Positions 25,471 through 33,957 of a DNA stretch of 64,000 nucleotides are shown here, piece after piece (the stretch's first letter is position 1; each line of letters starts with the position of its first letter). The notes below the pieces were generated by a model. That model was not told the DNA's origin. It saw only the letters and a list, made by a program, of their open reading frames with translations, and did not search any database. Source of the DNA: JBOFGK01 sp051649085 (GTDB lineage Bacteria > Bacillota_I > Bacilli_A > UBA3375); the NCBI GenBank assembly GCA_051649085.1, contig JBOFGK010000034.1:1-64000 (forward strand), read 5' to 3'. Made by a program: the position numbers and the translations under genes.

Positions 25471-26871
25471 ATGAATGAGAATAAAGTTATTGAAAATGAA
25501 GAATTAGAGCGTGGTTTGTCAAATAGACATCTACAATTAATCGCAATTGGTGGTGCCATTGGAACAGGTTTATTTCTTGGATCTGGAAAGTCTATTCATT
25601 TAGCAGGTCCTTCGATCTTGCTAACCTATACAATTACTGGAATTATACTGTTCTTTATTATGAGAGCACTCGGTGAATTATTAGTTTCTGATTTAAAATA
25701 TAATTCCTTTGTTGATTTTACAAAAGAATTTTTAGGAACACGTTGGGCTTTTTTAGTCGGATGGAGTTATTGGCTTTGTTGGATATGTGTTGCAATGGCT
25801 GATTTAACAGCTGTTGGAATATATATTCAATATTGGATTCCAGATATCCCGACCTGGCTTCCTGGTTTAATTGGTTTAGCTTTATTAGTAGTAATTAACT
25901 TGTTAACAGTTAAGTTATTTGGTGAATTTGAGTTTTGGTTTGCTTTAATTAAAATTATTGCCATTATTACGTTAATAATTGTTGGTGTCTATTTGATTTT
26001 TACGAAAATTTCTTATCAAAGTTCTACTGGTGAAACTATTGTTGCAAATTTTTCTCACTTGTATGATCGTGGAGGGTTTTTTGCCCAAGGATTTAGTGGA
26101 TTCTTATTGTCCTTTCAAATGGTTATTTTTGCTTTTGCGGGAATTGAATTAATCGGATTAACTGCAGGAGAGACAGCAAATCCATTAAAATCATTACCAA
26201 AAGCGATTAATAGCATTCCGTTTAGAATCTTTCTGTTTTATATTGGTTCTTTAGTCGTGATTATGTCTATTTATCCGTGGGATGTTGTTAATCCAGAAGA
26301 GAGTCCTTTTGTAAATGTCTTTGCAGCGGCAGGAATAACAGCCGCCGCTACTATTGTTAATTTTGTTGTTTTAACTTCTGCAGCTTCAGCATGTAATAGT
26401 GCAATTTTTAGTACAAGTAGAATGCTATATTCACTTGCAAAAAATGACGATGCTCCTAAAAAATTTACTCATTTATCGAAACACAAAGTACCTTCTACGG
26501 CCTTATTTTTTTCTTGTGTACTAATTGCATTAACTATTTTATTAAATTACTTTATTCCTAATGCTGTAATTGTTTTTGATATAATTAGTGGAGTTTCAAC
26601 GGTTTGTTTTATTTTTATTTGGTTTACAATTTTGATGGCACACTTAAAATATCGAAAGATAAAACAAGAAGCTGTTCAAAGTAATGTATTCAAAATGCCA
26701 TTTGCCCCATATAGTAATTATTTTGTGATTGGATTTTTAGCTTTTGGAATAATTATTTTGGCTTTTGATAATACAACAAAACTTGCTTTAATTTTCACAC
26801 CAATTTGGTTTTTAGTTTTAAATATCACTTATAATTTGACAGTTAAAAAATATAAAAGTTCAATAATATAA
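25471..26871 (+). CDS. Amino-acid permease (APC superfamily, AAT type)
   Basis: 466 residues with about 12 helices. The start ERGLSNRHLQLIAIGGAIGT and GLFLGSGKSIHLAGPSI is the classical AAT-family signature, and FAGIELIGLTAGETANPLKS follows in helix 6. Such permeases import amino acids (aromatic, basic, or Gln/Asn types) by proton symport; the substrate is not evident. ATG at 25471 follows TGGAGAAAG. Its place between dnaA and dnaN is unusual. Confidence 0.93.
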   Translation: MNENKVIENEELERGLSNRHLQLIAIGGAIGTGLFLGSGKSIHLAGPSILLTYTITGIILFFIMRALGELLVSDLKYNSFVDFTKEFLGTRWAFLVGWSYWLCWICVAMADLTAVGIYIQYWIPDIPTWLPGLIGLALLVVINLLTVKLFGEFEFWFALIKIIAIITLIIVGVYLIFTKISYQSSTGETIVANFSHLYDRGGFFAQGFSGFLLSFQMVIFAFAGIELIGLTAGETANPLKSLPKAINSIPFRIFLFYIGSLVVIMSIYPWDVVNPEESPFVNVFAAAGITAAATIVNFVVLTSAASACNSAIFSTSRMLYSLAKNDDAPKKFTHLSKHKVPSTALFFSCVLIALTILLNYFIPNAVIVFDIISGVSTVCFIFIWFTILMAHLKYRKIKQEAVQSNVFKMPFAPYSNYFVIGFLAFGIIILAFDNTTKLALIFTPIWFLVLNITYNLTVKKYKSSII

Positions 26872-26965
26872 TAAAAGAAGATTGCTATTTTTTAATTTTA
26901 AATGTTAACGCCCAAAATTAGTTAAATATGGTATAATAGAAATATACTTTGTCATGGAGGATTTT

Positions 26966-28081
26966 ATGAAAATCAAAATAAAAATTAATGATTTACAAAA
27001 AATATTAGTTATTTTAGAAAAAGGTCTAAGTTCTAAAGTAATTATTGAAAGTTTAAAAGGAATTAAAATAGATGTAAAAAGTAATCATATCATTTTTTGT
27101 GCCTCTAAATCAGATTTATCGATTGAATACAAATTAGAACTTACAGAAGAAATGGAAATTTTTGAATCTGGATCGGTTGTAGTAAGTGGAACACAATTTA
27201 TATCAATTATTAAAAAGATGAATAATGAAGAATTTGTCGAATTGACAAAAGTTGAGAATACTTTACAAATTAAGACATTAAATTCTAAAATAAATTTACT
27301 TTTGTTTGATGTTTCTACATATCCAACGATCAACACAGATAATGAAGGTGACTTAGTCGAGTTAGATAAAGCAATTTTTTCACAAATTTATAATAAAGCA
27401 AAATACTCAACAAGTTCAAATGCAATCAACATAATTTTGAGTGGTATAAATCTCCAATTTAAAGAAAATGAAATAGTTGCAGCTTCAACTGATCAACGCC
27501 GATTAACATACTTAACATATCCGGCGATTGACAATTACGAAAATACACTAACAATTAGCAAATATTTATTTTCTGATATTTCTAAAATTTTAGAATTAAT
27601 AGATTGTCAAACTTTGAAATTATCAAATGCTAACAATCAATTTTATTTTGAAACAAAGAATTTAAAAGTTAAAGGAAGAGTGCTTGATGGGAAATTTCCT
27701 GAAGCAGAAAAATTAATTCCTGCAGATTCAAGTTTTAGATTTAAAACATCAAGTGCTAGACTATTAAATACACTTGAAAAGATTAAATTAATCTCAGATA
27801 AAACAAGTAGTGTTGTAACGGTTGACTTTGATCAAAACGCAATGATTGTTAAATTTTTTGCTTATGATTTAGGTTCTGTTGAAGAACGTGTACAATTCAA
27901 AGATTTATCAGGTGATCCATTTAAAATAGCTTTTGATCCTCAATATGTAATTGATGCAATTCATTCAATTGATAGTGAAGACTTAAAATTTAATTTTGTT
28001 TCAGAAACATCACCATTTTTAATTACAGCAATCGATGATGAAACAAATAAACAAGTAATATCACCAATTAGAATGGGGTAA
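26966..28081 (+). CDS. dnaN: DNA polymerase III sliding clamp (beta)
   Basis: 371 residues with three repeated clamp folds; starts MKIKIKINDLQKILVILEKG, with PIRMG at the very C-terminus as in other beta clamps. The ring gives the replicase processivity and recruits repair proteins. ATG 26966 follows GGAGG; the upstream ATG in the same frame overlaps that site. GGTATAATAG near 26931 is a likely -10. First gene of the dnaN-yaaA-recF run. Confidence 0.96.
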   Translation: MKIKIKINDLQKILVILEKGLSSKVIIESLKGIKIDVKSNHIIFCASKSDLSIEYKLELTEEMEIFESGSVVVSGTQFISIIKKMNNEEFVELTKVENTLQIKTLNSKINLLLFDVSTYPTINTDNEGDLVELDKAIFSQIYNKAKYSTSSNAINIILSGINLQFKENEIVAASTDQRRLTYLTYPAIDNYENTLTISKYLFSDISKILELIDCQTLKLSNANNQFYFETKNLKVKGRVLDGKFPEAEKLIPADSSFRFKTSSARLLNTLEKIKLISDKTSSVVTVDFDQNAMIVKFFAYDLGSVEERVQFKDLSGDPFKIAFDPQYVIDAIHSIDSEDLKFNFVSETSPFLITAIDDETNKQVISPIRMG

Positions 28082-28083
28082 AA

Positions 28084-28323
28084 ATGCAAGAAATAACGAC
28101 ACAAATAAAAGGTGAATATATAACCTTGGTTCAGTTACTTAAATACGAAGCAATTATTAGTGCAGGAAGCGAAATAACAGCTTTTATAACAGAAAATGAT
28201 GTTTACTATAACGGTGAACTTGAAAAAAGGAAACGAAAAAAAATTTATAATGGTGATATAATAAAAATAAATGATGAAATTATAATAAAGGTTTATGATG
28301 AAAATCACACAATTACAAATTAA
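28084..28323 (+). CDS. yaaA: YaaA S4-domain RNA-binding protein
   Basis: 79 residues dominated by an S4 fold (EYITLVQLLKYEAIISAGSE, then DVYYNGELEKRKRKKIYNGD). In Firmicutes this small gene lies between dnaN and recF, as here, and has been linked to ribosome assembly. It begins two bases after dnaN stops, and its last 26 bases overlap recF. Confidence 0.9.
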   Translation: MQEITTQIKGEYITLVQLLKYEAIISAGSEITAFITENDVYYNGELEKRKRKKIYNGDIIKINDEIIIKVYDENHTITN

Positions 28324-29347
28324 AAATATTAGAAATATTAGCGAAATGAAAATTGATTTCAATCAACAAAATAGTGTGTTGATTGGAAAAAATGGAGCTG
28401 GGAAGACAACAATAGTAGAAGCAATTTACTATTGTTGTTTTTTCACTTCTTTTCGTACAAACTATCCAAAAGAATTGATTAAATTTGAAGAGAGTTTTCT
28501 GACAATCGAGCTAGATTTTGTTAACGAAAAAAGTGTAGAAAATAAATTGGTTGTTGGTATAAGTGATAAAGCGAAGCGTTTTATTTTAAATAAACAAGCT
28601 TTCAATACTAGAATGGAGCTTTTAGGTCAATTGAGTGTAATTTTATTAGATCCAATCTCAATTAATTTAGTAGATGGTGGACCAAAAGTTCGTCGTCGTT
28701 TCCTTGATATGTATATAGCACAGGTAGATTCAAATTATTTAAAATTATTAACAGAATATACAAAAATAGTTAAACAAAGGAATCTGCTTTTGAAAAATCC
28801 AGATTCTGATTTGGATTTTCTAGAAATCATCACAACCAAATACGATTTCTTAATTGAAAAGATTCGTTTACGTCGTCTTACTTTTTTAGAAGAAACAGTA
28901 ATTTTTGCTAATAATGTTGTCCATTTGTTATCAATAGGAACAGAAAAATTAACGGTTAATTACAAAGAAACAGATAAAGTTAATTTGAAAATCGAACAAA
29001 AAAATCGTCGAAGCATGTATGGAATTCAATTTGATGATTTCAATTTGTTAATAAATGACTTTGAAGTGAAAAATTTTGGATCACAAGGGCAAAAGAGAAC
29101 AGTTGCAATCGCAATGATTTTAAGTCAAATGGAAGTTGTTTATCAGCAAAAAAAAGAATATCCAATAATTGTAATTGATGATGTCCACTTAGAATTAGAT
29201 GAAGAACGTCAAGCAACATTATTTGAATTAATAACAAAGAAGGCACAAATTATATATGCAACGACAGATGTTAATAAATTACCAGAAAAAGTGATTAAAA
29301 ACAGTCAGATTTTTTCAATTGAAAAAGGTGAAAAAAAGCAGCTTTAA
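28298..29347 (+). CDS. recF: Recombination mediator RecF
   Basis: 349 residues with the SMC-like ATPase parts: Walker A GKNGAGKTTIVEAIYY near residue 31, a LLDPISINLVDGGPKVRRRF region, the signature FGSQGQKRTVAIAMIL, and Walker B IIVIDDVHLELD. RecF loads RecA at gaps with RecO/RecR. Two ATG codons are adjacent; the second is seven bases from AAAGG and is chosen. It overlaps yaaA. Confidence 0.95.
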   Translation: MKITQLQIKNIRNISEMKIDFNQQNSVLIGKNGAGKTTIVEAIYYCCFFTSFRTNYPKELIKFEESFLTIELDFVNEKSVENKLVVGISDKAKRFILNKQAFNTRMELLGQLSVILLDPISINLVDGGPKVRRRFLDMYIAQVDSNYLKLLTEYTKIVKQRNLLLKNPDSDLDFLEIITTKYDFLIEKIRLRRLTFLEETVIFANNVVHLLSIGTEKLTVNYKETDKVNLKIEQKNRRSMYGIQFDDFNLLINDFEVKNFGSQGQKRTVAIAMILSQMEVVYQQKKEYPIIVIDDVHLELDEERQATLFELITKKAQIIYATTDVNKLPEKVIKNSQIFSIEKGEKKQL

Positions 29348-29391
29348 AAGGATGGAAAACCTTAAAAAAACGTGTGAAAAAGGCAAAAAAA

Positions 29392-29400
29392 TGGTATAAT
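29392..29400 (+). promoter_or_regulatory. Extended -10 promoter for gyrB-gyrA
   Basis: TGGTATAAT ends about 16 bp before the gyrB ATG, leaving a very short leader. The -35 is not clear. Confidence 0.5.
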
Positions 29401-29416
29401 TATATGGAGGAGTTTA

Positions 29417-31336
29417 ATGGAAAAAACAACGAAAAATGTAAATGAAAGCAATTATGATGCGAGTAATATTGATGTCCTTGAAGGATTAGAAGCTGTTCGT
29501 AAAAGACCAGGGATGTACATTGGGTCAACGAATAGTAAAGGACTTCACCATTTAGTGTGGGAAATAGTAGATAATTCAATTGATGAAGCGTTGGCAGGAT
29601 ATGCTAACGAGATTTCTGTTTTTATAAATCCAAACAATTCAATAACTGTCATTGATAATGGTCGTGGAATTCCGACTGATATGCATGAAAAAACTAAAAA
29701 AAGTGCACTTGAGACAATTATGACTGTTTTACATGCCGGAGGAAAATTCGGTGGAGGCGGATATAAAGTATCTGGTGGATTACATGGTGTAGGTGCGAGT
29801 GTAGTAAACGCCTTAAGTGAATCGACTAAAGTTACTGTTCACCGTGAGGGGAAAATTTTCTATCAAGAATATGCAAAAGGAAAAATCGTAGATGAAGTGA
29901 AAATTATCGGTACAACTGACATTACAGGGACACATGTGACTTTTTTACCAGATCCAGAGATTTTTAAAGAGACAACGGTTTTTGAATTTGAACAGTTAGA
30001 TACTCGTTTAAAGGAATTAGCGTATTTAAATAAAGGGATCAAAATGATTGTAGAAGATCATCGTCCAGATACTGAACAAGCGAATGAGTATTTTTTTGAA
30101 ATTGGAATAAGCGAATATATTAAAGAACTTAATCAAAATAAAGAAGTTGTTAATGAAACGATTATGGCAGCAGAGGGGACAACAAACGATATAATTGTTG
30201 ATGTTGCTTTACAGTATAACGAATCATATCATTCGAAAATTTTCTCGTATGTAAATAATATTACAACCCATGAAGGGGGAACGCACGAAGAAGGATTTAA
30301 AACGTCGTTAACTCGTATCATAAATAATTATGGGAAAAATTCCAATTTATTAAAGGGTGAGTCTTTAATAGGTGAAGATGTTCGTGAAGGAATTGTTGCA
30401 ATAATTTCAATTAAACATCCACATCCACAATTTGAGGGACAAACAAAAGGAAAGCTATCAAATAGTGATGCCCGTCAAGCTGTATCAGAAGTTTTTGCGG
30501 AAAAATTTGATACGTTCTTAATGGAAAACCCAAAAGAAGCTAAATTGATTATTGAAAAGGCAATGACTGCTTCACGTGCTCGTCAAGCAGCCAAAAGAGC
30601 TCGAGAATTAACACGTAAGAAAACAGGATTTGAATCAACGTCATTACCTGGGAAATTAGCAGATTGTTCTTCTAAAGATGCAGATATTTGCGAACTATAC
30701 ATTGTCGAGGGGGATTCGGCAGGTGGAAGTGCGAAACAAGGACGTGACCGAAATTTCCAAGCAATCTTACCGCTTCGTGGTAAAGTAATTAATGTAGAAA
30801 AAGCAAGTGTTGATAAAATCTTTCAAAATAACGAGATTTTAGCGATGGTTTCAGCAATTGGAGCAGGAGTTGCTGATGATTTCAATATTGAAAAGTTACG
30901 CTATAAAAAGATAATTATTATGACAGATGCCGATGTTGATGGTGCACATATTCGTACATTATTATTAACGTTTTTCTATCGCTATATGAAAGAACTTATA
31001 TTAGAAGGAAATATCTTTGTAGCTCAACCGCCTTTATACAAATTAAGTGCAGGAAAAAAAGTAGAGTATGCTTATGACGATACGCAAAAAGATTTACTTA
31101 TGGAACAATTTGATGCTAGTCGTACGAATATTCAACGTTATAAGGGTTTAGGAGAAATGAATCCAGAACAACTTTGGGAAACAACAATGGATCCTGAAGT
31201 ACGAATTTTAATTCAAATTGATATTGAAGATGCAATGAAAGCTGATATGATTTTCGAAACACTTATGGGTGATGAAACAGAGCCACGTAAGATATTTATT
31301 CAAAAAAATGCAAAGTATGCATCAGTGGATATTTAA
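29417..31336 (+). CDS. gyrB: DNA gyrase subunit B
   Basis: 639 residues: GHKL ATPase (EIVDNSIDEALAGYAN, GRGIPTDMHEK, GGKFGGGGYKVSGGLHGVGA), transducer, and TOPRIM (EGDSAGGSAKQGRDRNFQA, DADVDGAHIRTLLLTFFYR) with the C-terminal YKGLGEMNPEQLWETTMDP. It is adjacent to gyrA and near dnaA/recF, which identifies it as gyrase rather than topoisomerase IV; a parE paralogue is at 48005. GGAGG precedes the ATG. Confidence 0.96.
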   Translation: MEKTTKNVNESNYDASNIDVLEGLEAVRKRPGMYIGSTNSKGLHHLVWEIVDNSIDEALAGYANEISVFINPNNSITVIDNGRGIPTDMHEKTKKSALETIMTVLHAGGKFGGGGYKVSGGLHGVGASVVNALSESTKVTVHREGKIFYQEYAKGKIVDEVKIIGTTDITGTHVTFLPDPEIFKETTVFEFEQLDTRLKELAYLNKGIKMIVEDHRPDTEQANEYFFEIGISEYIKELNQNKEVVNETIMAAEGTTNDIIVDVALQYNESYHSKIFSYVNNITTHEGGTHEEGFKTSLTRIINNYGKNSNLLKGESLIGEDVREGIVAIISIKHPHPQFEGQTKGKLSNSDARQAVSEVFAEKFDTFLMENPKEAKLIIEKAMTASRARQAAKRARELTRKKTGFESTSLPGKLADCSSKDADICELYIVEGDSAGGSAKQGRDRNFQAILPLRGKVINVEKASVDKIFQNNEILAMVSAIGAGVADDFNIEKLRYKKIIIMTDADVDGAHIRTLLLTFFYRYMKELILEGNIFVAQPPLYKLSAGKKVEYAYDDTQKDLLMEQFDASRTNIQRYKGLGEMNPEQLWETTMDPEVRILIQIDIEDAMKADMIFETLMGDETEPRKIFIQKNAKYASVDI

Positions 31337-31350
31337 GAATGGAGTTTTAA

Positions 31351-33888
31351 ATGAGTACTAGTGATAAAATTAGGAATAAAAGTATAATTGATGAAATGTC
31401 CAATTCGTTTTTAGATTATGCAATGAGCGTAATTGTTTCTCGTGCGCTTCCAGATGTTCGTGATGGACTAAAACCAGTTCATCGTCGAATTATTTATGCA
31501 ATGACACAAATTAACAATTATGCTGATAAACCATATAAAAAATCAGCGCGTATTGTTGGTGATGTTATTGGTAAATATCATCCTCATGGTGATATAGCGG
31601 TTTACGATGCAATGGTGAGAATGGCTCAAGATTTTGCATTTAGAGCACCTCTTGTTGATGGACATGGAAACTTTGGTTCGATTGATGGTGATGGGGCTGC
31701 TGCAATGCGTTATACTGAAGCAAGAATGTCAAAACTTGCAATGGAATTGATTAAAGATATTAATAAGGATACGATTGATTTTGCAGAAAATTACGATGGT
31801 AATGAATTAGAACCAACAGTTTTACCAGCTAAATATCCAAATTTACTTGTAAATGGTACGAATGGAATTGCGGTTGGGATGGCAACATCAATACCACCTC
31901 ATAATTTAGGAGAAGTAATTGATGCAACGATTGCAATGCTTCATAATCCAGAGATTGATGATATGGAATTATTCACACATATAAAAGGGCCAGATTTTCC
32001 ACTAGGGGGACAAATTTTAGGTGATGCTGGTTTTAAAAAAGCTTATGCAACGGGAAATGGTTCAGTTAAAGTACGCTCCAAATATACAGTGATTGATATG
32101 GATAAACATAAGCAAGCAATTATTATTTCAGAAATCCCTTATCAAGTTAATAAAGCAGTTCTTGTGGAAAAAATTGCAGAATGCGCAAAGAATAAACGTG
32201 TTGATGGAATTACCGATTTAAGAGATGAATCAGATCGTGATGGAATCAGAATTGTAATTGAGCTTCGAAAAGGCGTTTCTCCTGATGTTATTATTAATAA
32301 CTTATTTAAATTTACTCAACTAGAATCAAGTTTTTCTTTCAATATGCTAGCGCTTGTTGATGGTGAGCCAAAAATATTAAAGTTGAAAGAAATATTATTT
32401 TACTACATTCGTCATCAAGTTAATGTGATTGAACGTAGAACACGTTTTGATTTAAATAAAGCAGAAGAAAGAATTCACATTTTAGAAGGTTTAAAAATAG
32501 CTGTTGATAACATTGATCAAGTTATTAAAATTATTCGTTCTTCAAAAGATACCGCAACAGCAGCAGAAGGTTTATCAAATGCTTTTGAACTTTCAGATCG
32601 TCAAGTTAAAGCTATTTTAGAAATGAGATTACAAAAATTAACAGGTTTAGAGATTGACAAGCTAGCAAGTGAAATTGATGAACTGATGCTAATTATTACT
32701 GATTTACGTGATATTCTTGCAAATCCTGTCAGAGTTAATCAAATAATAGAAAGTGAACTTCAATATGTCAAAGATAAATACAACACACCTCGTCGTAGTG
32801 AAGTAATTGAAGGTTATTTTGATAGTGGAATGGATTATGAAGAATTAATTGAAGAAGAAGACGTTGTTGTAATGTTAACTTCAAATGGATATGTAAAAAG
32901 AAGCACACCAAGTGATTATCGTGTTCAAAATCGTGGAGGTAAAGGGCTTAAAGGAATGAATGTGAATGATGAAGACACAGTGACTCATATTATTACTGCT
33001 TCTACACATAGTGATTTATTGTTTTTTACAGACCAAGGTAAAGTATTTAGAACAAGAACACATAAAGTGCCAAATGCTTCAAGAACAGCTAAAGGAATTC
33101 CAATTGTTAATTTAATTGACATTGAAAAAGAAGACAAAATAACTAATATTATAACAATTAAAGAATATGAAGATGATATGTTCTTACTTTTTGTTACAAA
33201 TATGGGGATTGGTAAAAAAACAGCTTTAACGGAGTACGTAAGAGTTAATAAAAATGGTAAAAAAGCAATTACTTTACAAGAAAACGATGAAGTTAATTCC
33301 GTTTTAGTTTGCAAAAATGAAGATAAAATTTTAATTGCTTCGCATTTGGGAAAAGCAATCCTTGCAAATATAGAAGATTTCAGAGCTATGGGTAGAATGG
33401 GTCGTGGTGTTCGTGCATTACGATTTAGTTCGGAAAACGATTATGTAGTTGAAGCAGGAATTGTTCAAGAAAATAGTAATGTGCTAACAGTTACAACAAA
33501 AGGATTCGGTAAATTAACATCGATTGATAAATATCGCGTACAAAAACGTGGTGGTAAAGGAACGAAAAATGTTAAACTATCAGATAAAAATGGTGTAGTT
33601 AGTTCAATTAAAATTTTATCAGAAGACGAAATATTAACATCTGATTTAATTATTATTAGTGAAAATGGACAAGTTATTCGTGTTTCGGTTAATAATATTA
33701 GTCGATCAGGAAGAGACACACAAGGTGTACGTATAATGCGTTTACCAGATGAAGATTATATTTCAACAACAGAAATCATTCCAAGCGAAGAAGAAGAACT
33801 TGAAACAGAAATAAATCTTGTAGAAAATGAAAAAAACATTTCCGTTCAGGATGATGAAGAAAAAAATACGATACTAGAAGAAGAATAG
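31351..33888 (+). CDS. gyrA: DNA gyrase subunit A
   Basis: 845 residues. The breakage-reunion domain has catalytic Tyr-120 in AAMRYTEARM; the C-terminal beta-pinwheel carries gyrase boxes VQNRGGKG (near 527) and VQKRGGKG (near 730), which separate it from ParC. The quinolone region reads HPHGDIAVYDAMVRMAQ: Ile-82 (codon ATA, 31594-31596) replaces the usual Ser. The acidic residue four positions later (Asp-86) is kept. The tail is acidic. 14 bp after gyrB. Confidence 0.96.
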   Translation: MSTSDKIRNKSIIDEMSNSFLDYAMSVIVSRALPDVRDGLKPVHRRIIYAMTQINNYADKPYKKSARIVGDVIGKYHPHGDIAVYDAMVRMAQDFAFRAPLVDGHGNFGSIDGDGAAAMRYTEARMSKLAMELIKDINKDTIDFAENYDGNELEPTVLPAKYPNLLVNGTNGIAVGMATSIPPHNLGEVIDATIAMLHNPEIDDMELFTHIKGPDFPLGGQILGDAGFKKAYATGNGSVKVRSKYTVIDMDKHKQAIIISEIPYQVNKAVLVEKIAECAKNKRVDGITDLRDESDRDGIRIVIELRKGVSPDVIINNLFKFTQLESSFSFNMLALVDGEPKILKLKEILFYYIRHQVNVIERRTRFDLNKAEERIHILEGLKIAVDNIDQVIKIIRSSKDTATAAEGLSNAFELSDRQVKAILEMRLQKLTGLEIDKLASEIDELMLIITDLRDILANPVRVNQIIESELQYVKDKYNTPRRSEVIEGYFDSGMDYEELIEEEDVVVMLTSNGYVKRSTPSDYRVQNRGGKGLKGMNVNDEDTVTHIITASTHSDLLFFTDQGKVFRTRTHKVPNASRTAKGIPIVNLIDIEKEDKITNIITIKEYEDDMFLLFVTNMGIGKKTALTEYVRVNKNGKKAITLQENDEVNSVLVCKNEDKILIASHLGKAILANIEDFRAMGRMGRGVRALRFSSENDYVVEAGIVQENSNVLTVTTKGFGKLTSIDKYRVQKRGGKGTKNVKLSDKNGVVSSIKILSEDEILTSDLIIISENGQVIRVSVNNISRSGRDTQGVRIMRLPDEDYISTTEIIPSEEEELETEINLVENEKNISVQDDEEKNTILEEE

Positions 33889-33895
33889 ATGTAAA

Positions 33896-33927
33896 ACGCT
33901 TGATGTTTCATGTGAAACATCAACTTT
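33896..33927 (+). terminator. Probable gyrA terminator, overlapping a parS site
   Basis: TTGATGTTTCA/TGAAACATCAA forms an 11-bp stem with a tiny centre, followed by CTTTTTT. The middle of the hairpin is the parS-like 16-mer listed separately. Confidence 0.6.
33904..33919. other. parS-like chromosome partition site 1
   Basis: TGTTTCATGTGAAACA differs at one base from the ParB/Spo0J site TGTTTCACGTGAAACA. It lies about 10 kb from dnaA, where parS sites cluster. An identical 16-mer occurs at 34341. Confidence 0.7.
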
Positions 33928-33957
33928 TTTCTATTTAAATAAACGACAAGGAGAAAC

